Shown in pieces: positions 53,590 to 64,000 of a stretch of DNA of 64,000 nucleotides. Below the pieces are notes generated by a model. That model saw only the letters and a list, made by a program, of their open reading frames with translations, was not told the DNA's origin and searched no databases. The first letter of the stretch is position 1. Each line of letters begins with the position of its first letter. Position numbers and translations under genes: made by a program. The stretch is from Aplidium turbinatum (lineage: Eukaryota; Chordata; Ascidiacea; Aplousobranchia; Polyclinidae), in assembly GCA_918807975.1 (NCBI GenBank), contig OU964918.1, forward strand, positions 59,132,477 through 59,196,476. The letters run 5' to 3'.

Positions 53590-54971
53590 ATGGACAAGTT
53601 CAGACGCCACACCATTCTGCAGCTCAACATAGAAGGCTACACAACAAGCAAGATCAAAGTTGTGGAGCAGATTGCCCATACCAACCGGGCACTCGTCATC
53701 CTCTTCCAAGAGACCCACTGCACCTCTGCAGATAGGCTAGCTATTCCCAACTACACGCTAGCCGGGTCGCAACTTTCTAAAAGGTACCATTAAAAAATAC
53801 CCTTTGAGCAACAAAGGAAAAGGGCAAATAATAGCTAAAGTAACTCGTCGGTTTGCAACCGGATAATTTGGCGTGGAGGGTTAGGGCGGTGGTAGTCACT
53901 AGTCATTGCATTAACGTGGGTTTGATTCCCACCATTGCTTACCTATTTTTTCTTCCGCAATTACCAAACAAAGTTGCGAAGGGGATTTTTTAATGGTACC
54001 TTTTCGAAATTTACAGCCGGGTCTACCTTAAGCAGGAAGCACGGCATTGCCACGTATGTTCATGAAAGCCTGAAGTGGACCTTTGTCGATCAATCTCTAA
54101 CTGATGCCGAGATTGAGTGGGTGTGCATTTGTATATCAGACTACAACATCGTCAACATCTACAAGCCCCCACCCTCGCGAATGTTGCCACCATCCCTTCC
54201 AACGTTCCCCTCCCCCAGTCTCTACGCTGGAGATTTCAACTGCCAGCCCATCGACTGGGGCTACAGCAACACAAGCAGCGACGGAAAATTGCTGGCTGAC
54301 TGGGCCTCTACAAACTAACTTGTCCTCCTATTCAATCCAAAGGAACCAGCCAGTTTCCACTACGGCTGCTGGGAAACAGGGACAAACCCTGACTTGGCCT
54401 TCACGAGTGTCGACAGCTCTCCTCTAGACAGACGTGTGCTTGAGAAGTTCCCGCGGTCCCAACACCATCCATCATCATCGCCCCAAAACTTGTGGCTCCT
54501 GTCCCGAGTTCACCGGTGAAGCGATGGAACTTCAAAAAAGCCGATTGGAATCAATACAGCCTCCTGACCAATGAGTCTGCTGCAAAGTTACCGTCGATTG
54601 AAACATGCAACGCAGACGAGGCATACCAAGACTTTTGCAATGCCATAATAACTGCGCCAAAGGCCACAATCCCACATGGCCATCGAACCAGCTACACACC
54701 ATGCTGGGACTCTGAGTGTGAAGCTCTCTATCGCTCCTACCTAGCCGCCACAAGTGGTGCTGCTTCTAACACCGCCGCCACACCGCCGCCACCAGACTAC
54801 TTGCGCGGCTGGACACAAAGAAGCTTGAGCGATGGTACGAAGCTGTCCAAACCATCGACTTTTCACACTCAAGCCGCAAAGCATGGAGCATCACCAACAA
54901 CCTCAATGGGCGCTCAGCAAACTCCCCTCGTCAGTGCCCCGTTTCTGCTGATGCCATCGCTTCCCAGCTAG
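53590..54971 (+). pseudogene. Jockey-group LINE, endonuclease half, with MITE insertion
   Basis: Starts with the endonuclease domain (HTILQLNIEGYTTSKIKVVE, then VILFQETHC) and is interrupted by the MITE at 53769-54014. It resumes at STLSRKHGIATYVHESLKWT, with the endonuclease motif YAGDFNCQPIDWGY. It shifts frame after WASTN (near 54310) to NPKEPASFHYGCWETGTNPD, then to the linker KRWNFKKADWNQYSLLTNES. A final frame shift (before about 54820) leads to RKAWSITNNLNGRSANSPRQ. It ends at 54971 where a Penelope-like tail begins, so the RT half is missing. Same family as 21.6 and 56.3-58 kb. Confidence 0.85.
53760..54023. mobile_element. MITE with 9-bp TSD and tRNA-like interior, inside the LINE
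   Basis: Element 53769-54014 (246 bp) begins GCAACTTTCTAAAAGGTACC followed by ATTAAAAAAT and ends with the inverse over 30 bp with three mismatches. AGCCGGGTC flanks it (53760-53768 and 54015-54023), and removing it restores the LINE reading NYTLAGSTLSRK. The interior has a tRNA-like module with the T-arm GTGGGTTTGATTCCCAC (about 53913-53929), followed by TTACCAAACAAAGTT as in the MITE at 52711. Confidence 0.92.
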
Positions 54972-54972
54972 A

Positions 54973-55320
54973 AAGGTGTGGATGTAAGTCCTATGTTTTT
55001 TCAAGCAAAATTTGAAAGCATTTCTCTCAATACGTTGTCGCGTGATATCGCTTTATCACTTCTAAAATTTTTATCAATTTTGGTGGAGAGGTTGCTTTGT
55101 TTTAGGCTATAACAAGGATATATAACCAAACAGCGACATAGTATTACACATAAACTAATATAAAGCAATAAATTAAAAATGTCAAACATCTTTTATACAA
55201 ACATGTTACCCTTATCAAACATCTGAACAACTGATATCCAAAAAATGAAATAAGAAATGCACAAGAATAACTAAACATAGCGAAGAAGATAAGCCACGTC
55301 ATATGCCGGTTTGATTTTGT
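54973..55320 (-). mobile_element. Penelope-like 3' tail, copy 2
   Basis: Aligned with 47209-47610 throughout. On the minus strand it carries TTTGATAAGGGTAACATG. It joins LINE endonuclease sequence on the left to a minus-strand LINE 3' end on the right. Confidence 0.6.
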
Positions 55321-55322
55321 AC

Positions 55323-55490
55323 TTCCACTCCGTTAGGTGGCTTGAAGATGATACAGTCGTTGATGATGTGGTCTGCGGTCTGTTCCTCGGCACTGCATTC
55401 ACAATAAGAAGAAAATATCATTCCCCATTGGTGCATGATTGAGCGGAAAAGTGCGACACCCTTACGAAGACGGTTAACCGTACCTGTTAC
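55323..55490 (-). pseudogene. Jockey-group LINE C-terminal fragment
   Basis: The minus strand reads VNRLRKGVALFRSIMHQWGM, then SSYCECSAEEQTADHIINDC and FKPPNGVEV, about 80% like the C-terminus at 22.5 kb. It starts and stops abruptly. Confidence 0.8.
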
Positions 55491-56254
55491 TGGCGTAGAC
55501 CCTATGGTATCGCCCTCTGCTAAATCAGTAATTTCACATAGAAGCAGTGACGCTAGAAACCTGAGGTTTCTTGACTTTTACTTTTTTTTCTTGCCCCAAC
55601 TTTTAATCCCGATTATGTTGGTATCGGATGATTGTGAAGTTCACAATAAACCTTTTGTCACAGCCACTTATGAAATGCAAGAAATTTGCTGATATTTGAT
55701 AGCTTGATTGACAGTTTACAATTAGCGTGCGGTTTCATTTTGTGTTTGTCAATCATAACGCCACGGCGCTAACATGCCATTCTCTACCCAGGCAGCAAAA
55801 TCCGTCATTTTTACATTGATTCAATGTCGATTTTGCTTTCTTGGTAGGGAGTTGGTCTCTGAGGCGATATGAGTCATTCTTTGCTGGCAGACAATAATTA
55901 GGAAGGTAATTTGTTATTGGCGCAAATTGCTTTGTAGTGCAAAAAGTGCATGGAATACTGTTTGCACAGAAACGGAAAAACAAAATTGATGAAATTCTGT
56001 GTTCTATGCAGGAGGACTTTCAAAATAAAATGTGAACTGAGAAATTTGACCAAGATATGTCGAAAATAGGTCAATAACCGAGTCTTTATCACCTTTTCTA
56101 CCTAAATTACACAATCACGAACATATTTTGCGAAATAAATTGATTGAAGTGATAGATAAGGCTTTTAGCCAACGGCATACTTTTTCTCGTTGTTATTTGA
56201 TATAAGCCGACGGAGTAATTAGCAATAAGAGAGACGTAGACCTCATGATCTCGG

Positions 56255-57958
56255 CCAGTAACTCTTGCCGCCAAAAGGAACCAGTAACAGATACGGTTAA
56301 GGCGCACCCACGCCTGTCTTTGTAGCGTCAGACCAATGGGACGTGTGCTGGCGCCGAGAATGAACGAATGAAGTCTGGTGGTACTTGACTTCAATTCAGA
56401 CTTTCATATATGGTCCGCTTAATTACCCGTAAAGATGTATTGTGCATCACGATTTGAGCGGCTGACACGGATGAGTGTTGATTTTTGTCGACAAGAGTGT
56501 TCGTTTGAAGGACCACATACCTTGAAGTGAAAAATAAAATTGGGCTCCAATGCTCGTCGACCGAGAAACAGAGTGGCTTCTTAGCAACGAAGATCAGCAT
56601 GCTGGATACCAGCATGAATGGGAAGATTGCCCAATGGTGTAAAACGCAAACATCTGATCACTATGTGCAAGGCGCTGTTTGTGGCAGTGTCGATGTTATT
56701 GCAGTGAGCACTGCGGCACAAAACAGTTGCATAGTAAATCTGAAGAATAGGGATGTGCTGAAGAATAGACAAGCGCTACGGCTGCTGCACGTAAAGTGTC
56801 AACCCTCGCTCCCCAGCTAGAGCCTACCAGGCGATGTAGCGCAGTGTGCAATAATAGTGTCTTGCGCAGTGACACCAAATGGTGGCGGTATGTGAGCGAT
56901 TTGTCTAGTTTGTTTTGTTTGTTTGTTTATCTTTATCCTGCATTGCGGGAAAGCGGACTTGAGCGCTATGCATCGGTGTACGCCTTCCGACATACACCTG
57001 ACCCACGCTGCAGCCGACGGCAATGTCTGTTTTCCGGTTGTCTACTTTACTTATGACTTAAATTTGGTACTACCCATTACTCGAAATCGATCACTAGGTA
57101 GAGGCAATTATCGTTAAGTTTCTTGCCCAGAGAAACAACATCTAGTGTCACCCCAAGATAACTAGGTTCGGGAAAGAAAGAGAGAGATTTTCCATTGTTC
57201 TGGACATGTAACTCACGATCAGATTCCTGGCTGTGTAGGCTATATGGAATGCTGCTGCCACAGTTTTGGTTTTGCTGAGTTTCAGTCGCCGTTTCTGGAG
57301 ATAAATTGAGAAGGTTTTTATGTCGAGGCTCAAGATGTCTTCTAGGTTTTCCCACAAATTTGTGAAGTGGAACATTGTCAGGTTGTCTGCATATATGCAA
57401 TTTGCAGAGACCGTGGTTGGTGGGTCGTGGCTGTAGATGTTGAAAAGAAGTGGATACAGGACCGATCTCTGTAGGACACCATTTATCAGACGACTCAATT
57501 TGTTTCGCCTTGAGTTGCCGGTGGTGAGAGTGAAGCTTCGATTCCTGACAAATTCCATGATCATACGGACTATATGTTGGTCTGGAAGTAGGCAAAGCAG
57601 CTTGTGAGAAAGGTCGCGGTGTCGTATAGGCAGATCTTTGAACGAGAGAGATATGTTGTGGACCCGTGGTGCACCAGCTGGGAATGGATGGCATTTGCAG
57701 AAACGGGGCACTGGCGAGGGGAGTTTTTTGAGCGCCCAGTGAGGTTGTTGATGATGCTTCATGCTTTGGGGCTTGAGTTTGAGAAGACGATGGTTTGAAA
57801 GGCTTCGTTGCATCGCTTAAGATTCTTTGCGTGCAACCGCTGAAGTAATTTTGTGGCAGCGGTAATGGAAGCTGTACCATGTGTGGCGTTTTGGTAGAAG
57901 CGATAGAGTGTCTCACATTCAGAGTCCTGGCATGGTGTATAGCTGGTTTCACAGCCAC
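56255..57958 (-). pseudogene. Jockey-group LINE, RT and C-terminal region, with SINE insertion
   Basis: Minus-strand order: linker (ASSTTSLGAQKTPLASAPFL in one frame), then RT with MIMEFVRNRSFTLTTGNSRR, NGVLQRSVLYPLLFNIY and the catalytic-site remnant CIYADNLTMFH. Next come RRLKLSKTKTVAAAFH and PEPSYLGVTLD. A SINE interrupts at 56910-57140. The region resumes with MVSLRKTLL, AVALVYSSA, VLCRSAHCNNIDTATNSALH and KSSTTRLHSF, then breaks off near RLNR. Several frame changes and stops make it inactive. Confidence 0.85.
56904..57146 (-). mobile_element. SINE inserted in the LINE, 6-bp TSD
   Basis: Insert 56910-57140 between copies of TCTAGT (56904-56909 and 57141-57146), absent from the LINE at 21.8 kb. 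On the minus strand it starts TGTTGTTTCTCTGGGCAAGA and ends GCAGGATAAAGATAAACAAA with an (AAAC)n tail. The GATAAAGAT end resembles the 3' end of the AATC-tailed SINE, suggesting a shared LINE-recognised tail. Confidence 0.75.
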
Positions 57959-58139
57959 ATACTACTGCGGCCTTTGCTCAGTTATTATGGCATTTCAAAA
58001 GTCCTAGTTTGTTTCGTCTACGTTGCACGTTTCAGGTGATGGGAAGCATGTAAATGATAACAAGATGATGTAACAAGTTCGATACCTTGTCCGATTATAC
58101 CAAAACTTTTTAAAAGTGATACTGAAATTTGCTTCTTGG

Positions 58140-58310
58140 CACACTGTTCAATTCAATTTTGTTTTTCATTGCTGGCACGAAAACGAAAAGAACAATGAAG
58201 CAAACACACGAATTTGGCACCAACAAAAGGAAAAGGTTGCGAAACCAAAAGGTTTAAAATATGCCTCGTTAAAACAGTGTTTGGAATTAATATTCTTGAT
58301 TTGCGTAACC
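58140..58310 (+). repeat. T repeat fragment (3' part)
   Basis: AACACACGAATTTGGCACCA, AAAGGTTTAAAATATGC and AAAACAGTGTTT match 50930-51025. Confidence 0.7.
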
Positions 58311-58617
58311 ATTAAATTTACTATACATTGCATTAGCCTGGAATCAAACCAGGAACTTCGCGTGACTGGCCAGGATTCTATCACTGAACCATCAATGCTG
58401 GCGGTTCATTGGTGGTCGCTCAGCAACAACAAATAGTATAATATTTCAGTATATTAATGCATTATTCTGCTGCACTTACAATGACTGCTTTGTAAAGCGC
58501 TGAAGAGCAACACATGGTTGGGATGGGTATAGCGCTATATAAAAACACATATCAGGCTATGTTTAATATAGTATCATTGCTTGATTTCATATGCTAATAT
58601 TTCAACTTTTCTTAGAC

Positions 58618-59790
58618 AGTTTTTATCTTGTCACGTATTATTTGCACTGTGATGGTCAGTAATAAAATCAAAGTGAACTAATTGAAGATTCAAAAGCCAA
58701 AAATGATCCTATTTGAAAATTTGAGGGACATGATTTGCAACTGCGCAGCGTATGGGCTACTTGATAACCATAACCAATGTGCATAATCAAGTGCACTTAA
58801 TGCATAACCCTACATAATGTGGCATAGTTTTGATTAATTTGTTGATAAACAATCGCTCACCGGTGAAGATATCACTCGTTCGCTCTGAAAAAAATATATA
58901 TATTACTTCTCAATTGTTTATACTGTAGTTTCTAGAGAGACTTTGAATTTTTGTACCACAGACAAGCAAGGCACAACATCACAACGTTGCTGAGCATTTT
59001 AGGAAATTATTTCACAAATTTACAACTAGTTTTAACATTTGTTTAACAGTACTACATAATCCCGCAAGACATTTGTGGGAGTGTAACACATTGTGGGAGT
59101 GTAAATAATAGAAAATTGTCTTACCATTTTTCTGATTAAGCAAGTCTTAACTACACAACACGTACAAAATACTAATCTGTATACAAAATTATTTTTTTTA
59201 TTAATTGCACTGTGTCGAATCTGCATCGATTTGGATGTACCAAAGTTGGGTCAAAGCAAAAGTACAAAGAAAAACAGCCAGCCAAATTCTGGTTCTGTGA
59301 GGAAAACTTATTTCTCTTCATTTTTTATATTTAATATTTTTTGCTTACAGTATCGTATTACTTAAGGGCAGCTTGTATTGAAAACTGTCTAGTTTTAACA
59401 TTTTTCTGAAATGCTTTACAATTTCTTGCTTTACTGTAGGTAGTGCGTTGAAGATGAGCTTTTTTTCTTTGAACCACAGGTTTTAGAAGCGTATGTAATT
59501 ATTTACTCATTCATGTATGTATGTAATTATCATGTACGTGTGTAATTGTTCATGCTAAGCCTACTTTTAAAAAGTTATCTAGAATAAATACATATTAAAC
59601 TAAAAGAACTACGGGTATGTTAATTATATTTATTAATATGACCACTGTTAAAAAACCGCCTTTGCATTGAATCAAAGTTTATTTCGGTTTTATCATAGTC
59701 TGGTTTTAGAGGTGGAAGTATTTACACAAATCTTTCATTATCTTTATTAATGTTGAGTCCATAACTTCCCACTACAAATTAACCGTTGAA
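58618..59790 (+). repeat. S repeat, copy 2
   Basis: Aligns with 32333-33500. The first part (TTGTCACGTATTATTTGCAC, TGTGATGGT) also matches 62380-62480, a third, short copy. No conserved ORF. Confidence 0.65.
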
Positions 59791-59879
59791 ATGTTGTTTG
59801 AGTTTTTATTCCAAACTCTTTCGTTTATTGATTTAAAAGTTATTTACAAAACAGATATCAAGTAATAGAAGTACCTCAC

Positions 59880-60290
59880 CAAATGTCCACTAAACGAGAA
59901 ATGTGTTTTGGTGCATCGCAAGGGTCTATCCTTGGACCATTGTTGTTTCTAATATATGGTAATGACTTTAAGAAGTTTATTACACTGTGAATCTATAATA
60001 TTTGCTGACGATACCAGTTTATTTTTTTACAGTCAAAATATTGACAAGCTTTTTAAAATGACTAGTAAGGAAATATCAGGAGTAACAAATTGGTTAGCAA
60101 CCAATATGCTTTCATTAAATGCAAAGAAAACAAAATACATGTTATTCAATAATGCCAATAAGCTTTCAAACTTCTCTTACACACTGTCTATACTCTATTT
60201 AATCAACCCATTAAACGTGAACACTACAAGTTCTCTGGCATTCTGCTCAGCGAAGACTTGTCATGGAAACCCTACATGCTTTCCTTAGTG
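59880..60290 (+). pseudogene. LINE reverse transcriptase fragment (CR1/L2-like)
   Basis: Reads ASQGSILGPLLFLIYGNDFK (RT motif B region) in one frame. After a shift near 59990 it reads SIIFADDTSLFFYSQNIDKL (catalytic FADD), then WLATNMLSLNAKKTKYMLFN. The upstream fingers and endonuclease are missing, and downstream sequence decays after LSWKPYM. Different family from the jockey-group pieces. Confidence 0.85.
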
Positions 60291-60599
60291 CAATAACTAC
60301 GAAAACTTAGGAGTAATCTGCAAGGGCAAGTCCTACTTAAACACCATCCATTTGATTTTTTACCACTGTTTAATTGATTACAATCTCAGGTAGGCTATTG
60401 CATAAGTGTATGGAAGCATGGTCGTGCAAATTATTATGCTGTACTTTTATGTTTGTAGATATCAGGAAACGCAACACTCCATAACCAACACGACACCGTC
60501 ACAAAAGGTGATGAGAGCTTCATCAACACCATCGGAACATCATCTTATCTACCAGCTCATCCATTCCATCACCCACCAGGACAAGAAACAATAACTTAA

Positions 60600-62380
60600 A
60601 CTGGATCTCGAACCTCAATTGCCGTAGGCTACTGTGTGATGTGCAGGCTGACCATAGAAAGAGCTCAACACTGCTCTCCTGGGCCACATCGAAACGGACT
60701 TTTGCCTGAGGATGGGTTTCTTTTATGTCCGGTTTACTTCTCCATCCTATTATTATTATAACGACTGCTCATCCACATCAATATTGCAACTGGCAAATGC
60801 TATCCACAACACTTTTGATCAGGCTGTCATTTATTACCACTTTTTATTACCATCCTGTAAACAGCATTTTTACTAAATTTCAGCAAAAACCAATCAAACA
60901 TAGGGTCTTGGCAAGGTTTTAAAATTTTGGAAAATTTTAGCCTGGAGCTGGAAACGGCCACATTTGGATGTCTATGACCTTTGACCTTTTAAAGTGACAA
61001 TATGAACGATGTTGTTTTTTCAATACTTGGCAGAAGTACTATCACCTGTAAAAAAATTAGGTTCTTACCTAATTTACTTAAGCAGTAATAGGACCTCAAA
61101 CATGGCCCAAAATAAAAAAAATTGTGCCCCCTCGGCAGACCCCCCAAACTAAATGCTTTATAACTCTCGTGTTTCTCAATAAATTTCACTTAAATTTTGC
61201 AGGTGTTCATCATATAAGACAGTGAAAAGGTGTGTAAAATTTAAGAAAAATTGAAGAGGCTGAATTTCTTGATTGTGTGAATTGATTCGGAATGGCCCAA
61301 TGGTAAATTTTCAAGTGGCTGGTGGCAGATCAAGCTCTCGTCAGATTACATTCTAATTTTGCACAATTAGTTTTAGTAGTAATTGGCAAGTTTTCCAACC
61401 CCAAGCTAATAAAAATTTTATAAAAACGTTTTTTCACTCCACCCTACTTTACAGTGTACATGTGTGCTTCTCTTTGTTTTATTTTTTGCTGTTTGTTTTT
61501 TGGGTTTTGTGGCCGTGCTAACTGCAGACATATAGGCTAGCCTAGGCTACTACATGATTTAATATTCAGGCATGTTTTATACCTTTTAAGGTTTTACCAC
61601 TTTTTCCCGTTCATTGACGTGCTGGTAGGCCTAATTCGACTATTGTAGTTAAGTATTTTTTTTCGTCCCAGACGGGTTTATGAAGAAAAATAAAATGAAT
61701 GAATTTTAAATAAACTTCAAAAGATTTGCAAAATATTGTAAAAAAGGTTACAAAGCATGAATCGCAATCACTGAGAATTCCATAATCTTTTTTACAATTG
61801 ATGAACTTTATACAAAGTATAAATTTTCTTCCACAAAATTAAATGAAATTTGGCTTATCAAAGAGTATATGACTTTATTTATTGTTACCGAAAAAGTTAT
61901 ATTTATAATAAGTTTAAACTGTTTTGCGACCCAGAGTGAATGCTCTCGCGAACTAAATTTTGGTCGCTTGGGTCGCGACCCACTATTTACAAATCCTTGC
62001 CCTACAGTAGGTCTACTTCTCCAAAAGCTAACTCAACAATCCATTTAGTTCAGTGGAGTTAAAGTGTGGAAGAGTCACCCTAAAGCAATCACTGGAATTG
62101 AAACCTTTTCAATATTTTGCAGTAGGCTAAACCGAAAAAGCACTTGCAAGCTGAAAATCAACCTTTAACAAGCTGAAGTTGTGCTATAACGCTTTAATTG
62201 CTGGTCCATTATTGATTGTTGTAACATACCCTTGTAGACCTATAGCTTGCCTTTCCGGTTGCCACTCTTGTAAACAGCCTATCTTTAAGCATTTTAGTTT
62301 ATTTCTATATTTTTGTTGAATTTCGTGTCGTTGCTTGATTTGTCTGCTTGTGGGTCTGCGTTGTTCAGGCGTTTGTTGTC
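60600..62380. other. Unassigned intergenic stretch
   Basis: No supported ORF, paired termini or known domain. AT-rich. Confidence 0.4.
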
Positions 62381-62384
62381 TTGT

Positions 62385-62480
62385 CACGTATTGTTTGCTC
62401 TGTGATGATTAAGAATAACAAAACCAAAGTGAACTGGCTGAAGTCAAAAATGTTCTTATCTGTAAATTGAGGGAATATCT
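62385..62480 (+). repeat. S repeat fragment
   Basis: TTGTCACGTATTGTTTGCTC then CAAAGTGAACTGGCTGAAG matches the start of S copy 2. Confidence 0.6.
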
Positions 62481-62985
62481 GGCAACACCGATTACACCTG
62501 TGATCTTCCAAGCATATGAAATGGCTGTGAAATATTATTTACTTTGCATATTTAAACTAAATCTACATTAATTCAAAGGATCGCTTGACTTTTCGTTAGA
62601 TTATTGTTTTGGTTGGTTTGAAAAACATGCTTAAATCGACTCAAAACACTACATCCATTGCTAGCATTACCAAAGACACTTCATCTATCACCAGCACTAC
62701 CAAAGACACTCCACTTCTCATTAGCGATATGAAAAACATTCTGCTATATTATCATGTTTTGTTATGCTCCTACATGCGCAGACAACCTTTTTTTATTGAT
62801 TTGTTTGCTATTTAATCTTGGTAACGAGCTGGTATGTTGTGTATTTATCCTCTGCAGTCTGCAGACTACTTACTGCCGTTGGTGCAAACACTTTAGGCTA
62901 TTTCTGTATGAAATACTCTTTATGCGTTCTACAAGTGAAAATTAAGCTGAACTATCACAAGATGTATAAAGTGACATCTTCTTCT

Positions 62986-63400
62986 TCAATTGCCTTGCCT
63001 GAACCAGGCATCGACGGCCTCAGATGAATAATTACACCAAATATTCCTATTATATGTTGTATGGATGATTGTTACTGTTTTGTCGTTAAATTGTTCCAGA
63101 TGTGTTTGTCTTTGTCTGCCAGGTGCCTGCTTTCCAAAAATTTTACCAGTTAAAGAGAGATGCTCCAGTTTTCTTATTACATGGCCGAGAAATTTATATT
63201 GTCTGGTTTTCATACTTTGTAACAGAGTTCTGGTTTGGTTCACTTGGTGTAGAATTTCTTTATTTGTTTTCTTTGCCAGCAGCCATGAAATGTGTTGCAT
63301 TCTACGGAAGCACCACATTTCAAAAGCATTAATTTTTTCTGCCATTTTTGTTGAAATATTCCAGGTTTCAGAGTTGTAATGAAAAACAGGATAAATATAG
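62986..63400 (-). pseudogene. RTE-like LINE C-terminal fragment
   Basis: The minus strand reads KINAFEMWCFRRMQHISWLL, then TNKEILHQVN, RQYKFLGHVIRKLEHLSLTG and GRQRQTHLEQFND. This is the C-terminal region of endonuclease-reverse transcriptases often mis-named craniofacial-development-protein-2-like in invertebrate annotation. The stop is at the 3' end (62986), and the upstream RT is missing. About 20 more codons before the ORF are diverged but similar. Confidence 0.85.
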
Positions 63401-63410
63401 CATTTTAAAA

Positions 63411-64000
63411 CTCTAGATCAGTGGTTCCCAACCTGGGGGTCGCGACCCCCAAGAGGGTCGCTAAGCGTTTTATAGGGGGTCGCGAAGCTGTTGCTTATGC
63501 AACAACAAAAGTGAATGTAAGTAGGACGAGGTAGGCTACCTGTCCGCCATTTCATTCGGATTGCTTGTAGTACAACATTATTGCATCAGTAGCCTATGCA
63601 TCCATTGTGTAGGACTACTTGCAGTAAAAGTGAGCCTTGTAGCCTATATTAGACAACAGAGATCAGTTAATACTCGAGATTGCTAAAAGATAGTTACAGG
63701 TAGCATCGTTCCATGAAGAAAAAACGAAAATTCGTTGAAGAGTACATTACCCTTGGCTTTACCTGTTTATTGACCAATGGTGTTGAGAAGCCACAGTGTG
63801 TTCTCTGCAACGTTGTTCTGAGCGCAAAATCATTGAAACCATCAAAATTGAAACGCCATTTAGAAACCAAACACCTTCAACATGCTAAAAAGGATGCAGC
63901 ATTCTTTAAACGCCATGAAGCTGGTCTCAAGCGGCAACGGCTTGACGCTACTGGAAACTTTCATCAGGCAAATGTGGCTGTAATTCAGGCGTCCTATGAA
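63411..64000 (+). mobile_element. hAT (Charlie/ZBED-type) transposon, 5' end, runs off window
   Basis: Starts at 63419 with CAGTGGTTCCCAACCTGGGG and a GTCGCGACCCC repeat, the typical Charlie-type hAT terminus. A transposase ORF begins 294 bp later. The 8 bases before it (CTCTAGAT) would be the TSD, with the partner outside the window. The terminal 20 bases equal those of the MITE at 30559. Confidence 0.9.
63713..64000 (+). CDS. hAT transposase N-terminus with BED-type zinc finger (partial)
   Basis: ATG at 63713 opens a frame that stays open for 96 codons to the window end. It starts MKKKRKFVEEYITLGFTCLL and contains a C-x2-C-x16-H-x4-H finger (residues 29, 32, 49 and 54: PQCVLCNVVLS... KLKRHLETKH), the BED/C2H2 type of ZBED- and SCAND3-like hAT transposases. 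The basic N-terminal KKKRK may be a nuclear signal. Catalytic and dimerisation domains lie downstream, outside the window. No interruption is visible, so this copy could be intact. Confidence 0.9.
   Translation, partial: MKKKRKFVEEYITLGFTCLLTNGVEKPQCVLCNVVLSAKSLKPSKLKRHLETKHLQHAKKDAAFFKRHEAGLKRQRLDATGNFHQANVAVIQASYE

Noticed and set aside
54820-54971. C-terminal part of the ORF at 54492-54971 read as protein
   Set aside because: The LINE's true frame here is the neighbouring one (RKAWSITNNLNGRS). The listed ORF is out of frame after a shift.

Overview
The window is AT-rich eukaryotic DNA from an animal, most likely a marine invertebrate; I cannot fix the phylum. The evidence is its repeat content: Ty3/Gypsy elements, jockey-group, CR1/L2-like and RTE-like LINEs, a Penelope-like GIY-YIG gene, many hAT elements, tRNA-headed SINEs with (AATC)n tails, and an intron-split P2X7-type cytoplasmic domain. 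No intact host gene, rRNA or free-standing tRNA gene was recognised. Almost everything that can be named is a transposable element or its relic.

Layout. 1-2.1 kb: a TIR element copy carrying a hAT insertion and a small unknown ORF. 2.8-3.8 kb: a LINE tail and a degenerate AT-rich tandem repeat. 3.96-8.63 kb: an old, broken Ty3/Gypsy element with 173-bp LTRs and a 5-bp target duplication. 8.85-10.16 kb: a TIR element with subterminal repeats. 11.6-13.8 kb: LINE ORF2 and ORF1 relics on the minus strand. 14.6-15.03 kb: a foldback element made of a GTCGAC minisatellite. 17.95-20.8 kb: a hAT element next to a four-deep nest (TIR element > TIR element > SINE > TIR element). 21.6-23.8 kb: a jockey-like LINE 3' half and a hAT transposase relic. 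24.1-25.7 and 30.2-32.3 kb: two copies of a 1.5-kb repeat (here called R), each with a hammerhead-ribozyme-like motif. Between them lie hAT MITEs, a SINE, a Penelope-like fragment and LINE pieces. 36.07-37.83 kb: a TTAA-flanked, Kolobok-like element holding a P2X7 C-terminal-type domain. 40.9-45.7 kb: a young, almost whole Ty3/Gypsy element with near-identical 179-bp LTRs. 47-53 kb: Penelope-like tails, another hammerhead-like motif, repeat arms and MITEs. 53.4-58 kb: jockey-like LINE pieces on both strands, with MITE and SINE insertions. 58.6-60.6 kb: a repeat copy and a second LINE RT. 63-64 kb: an RTE-like LINE tail and the start of a BED-finger hAT transposon that runs off the window.

The most interesting signals are four hammerhead-like motifs from three repeat families, all with one extra base at the same core position; a TIR element that entered the same site of a tRNA-SINE twice in opposite orientations; tRNA-like modules inside three different TIR elements; the P2X7-type domain inside a TTAA transposon; and the minisatellite foldback with a 9-bp target duplication.
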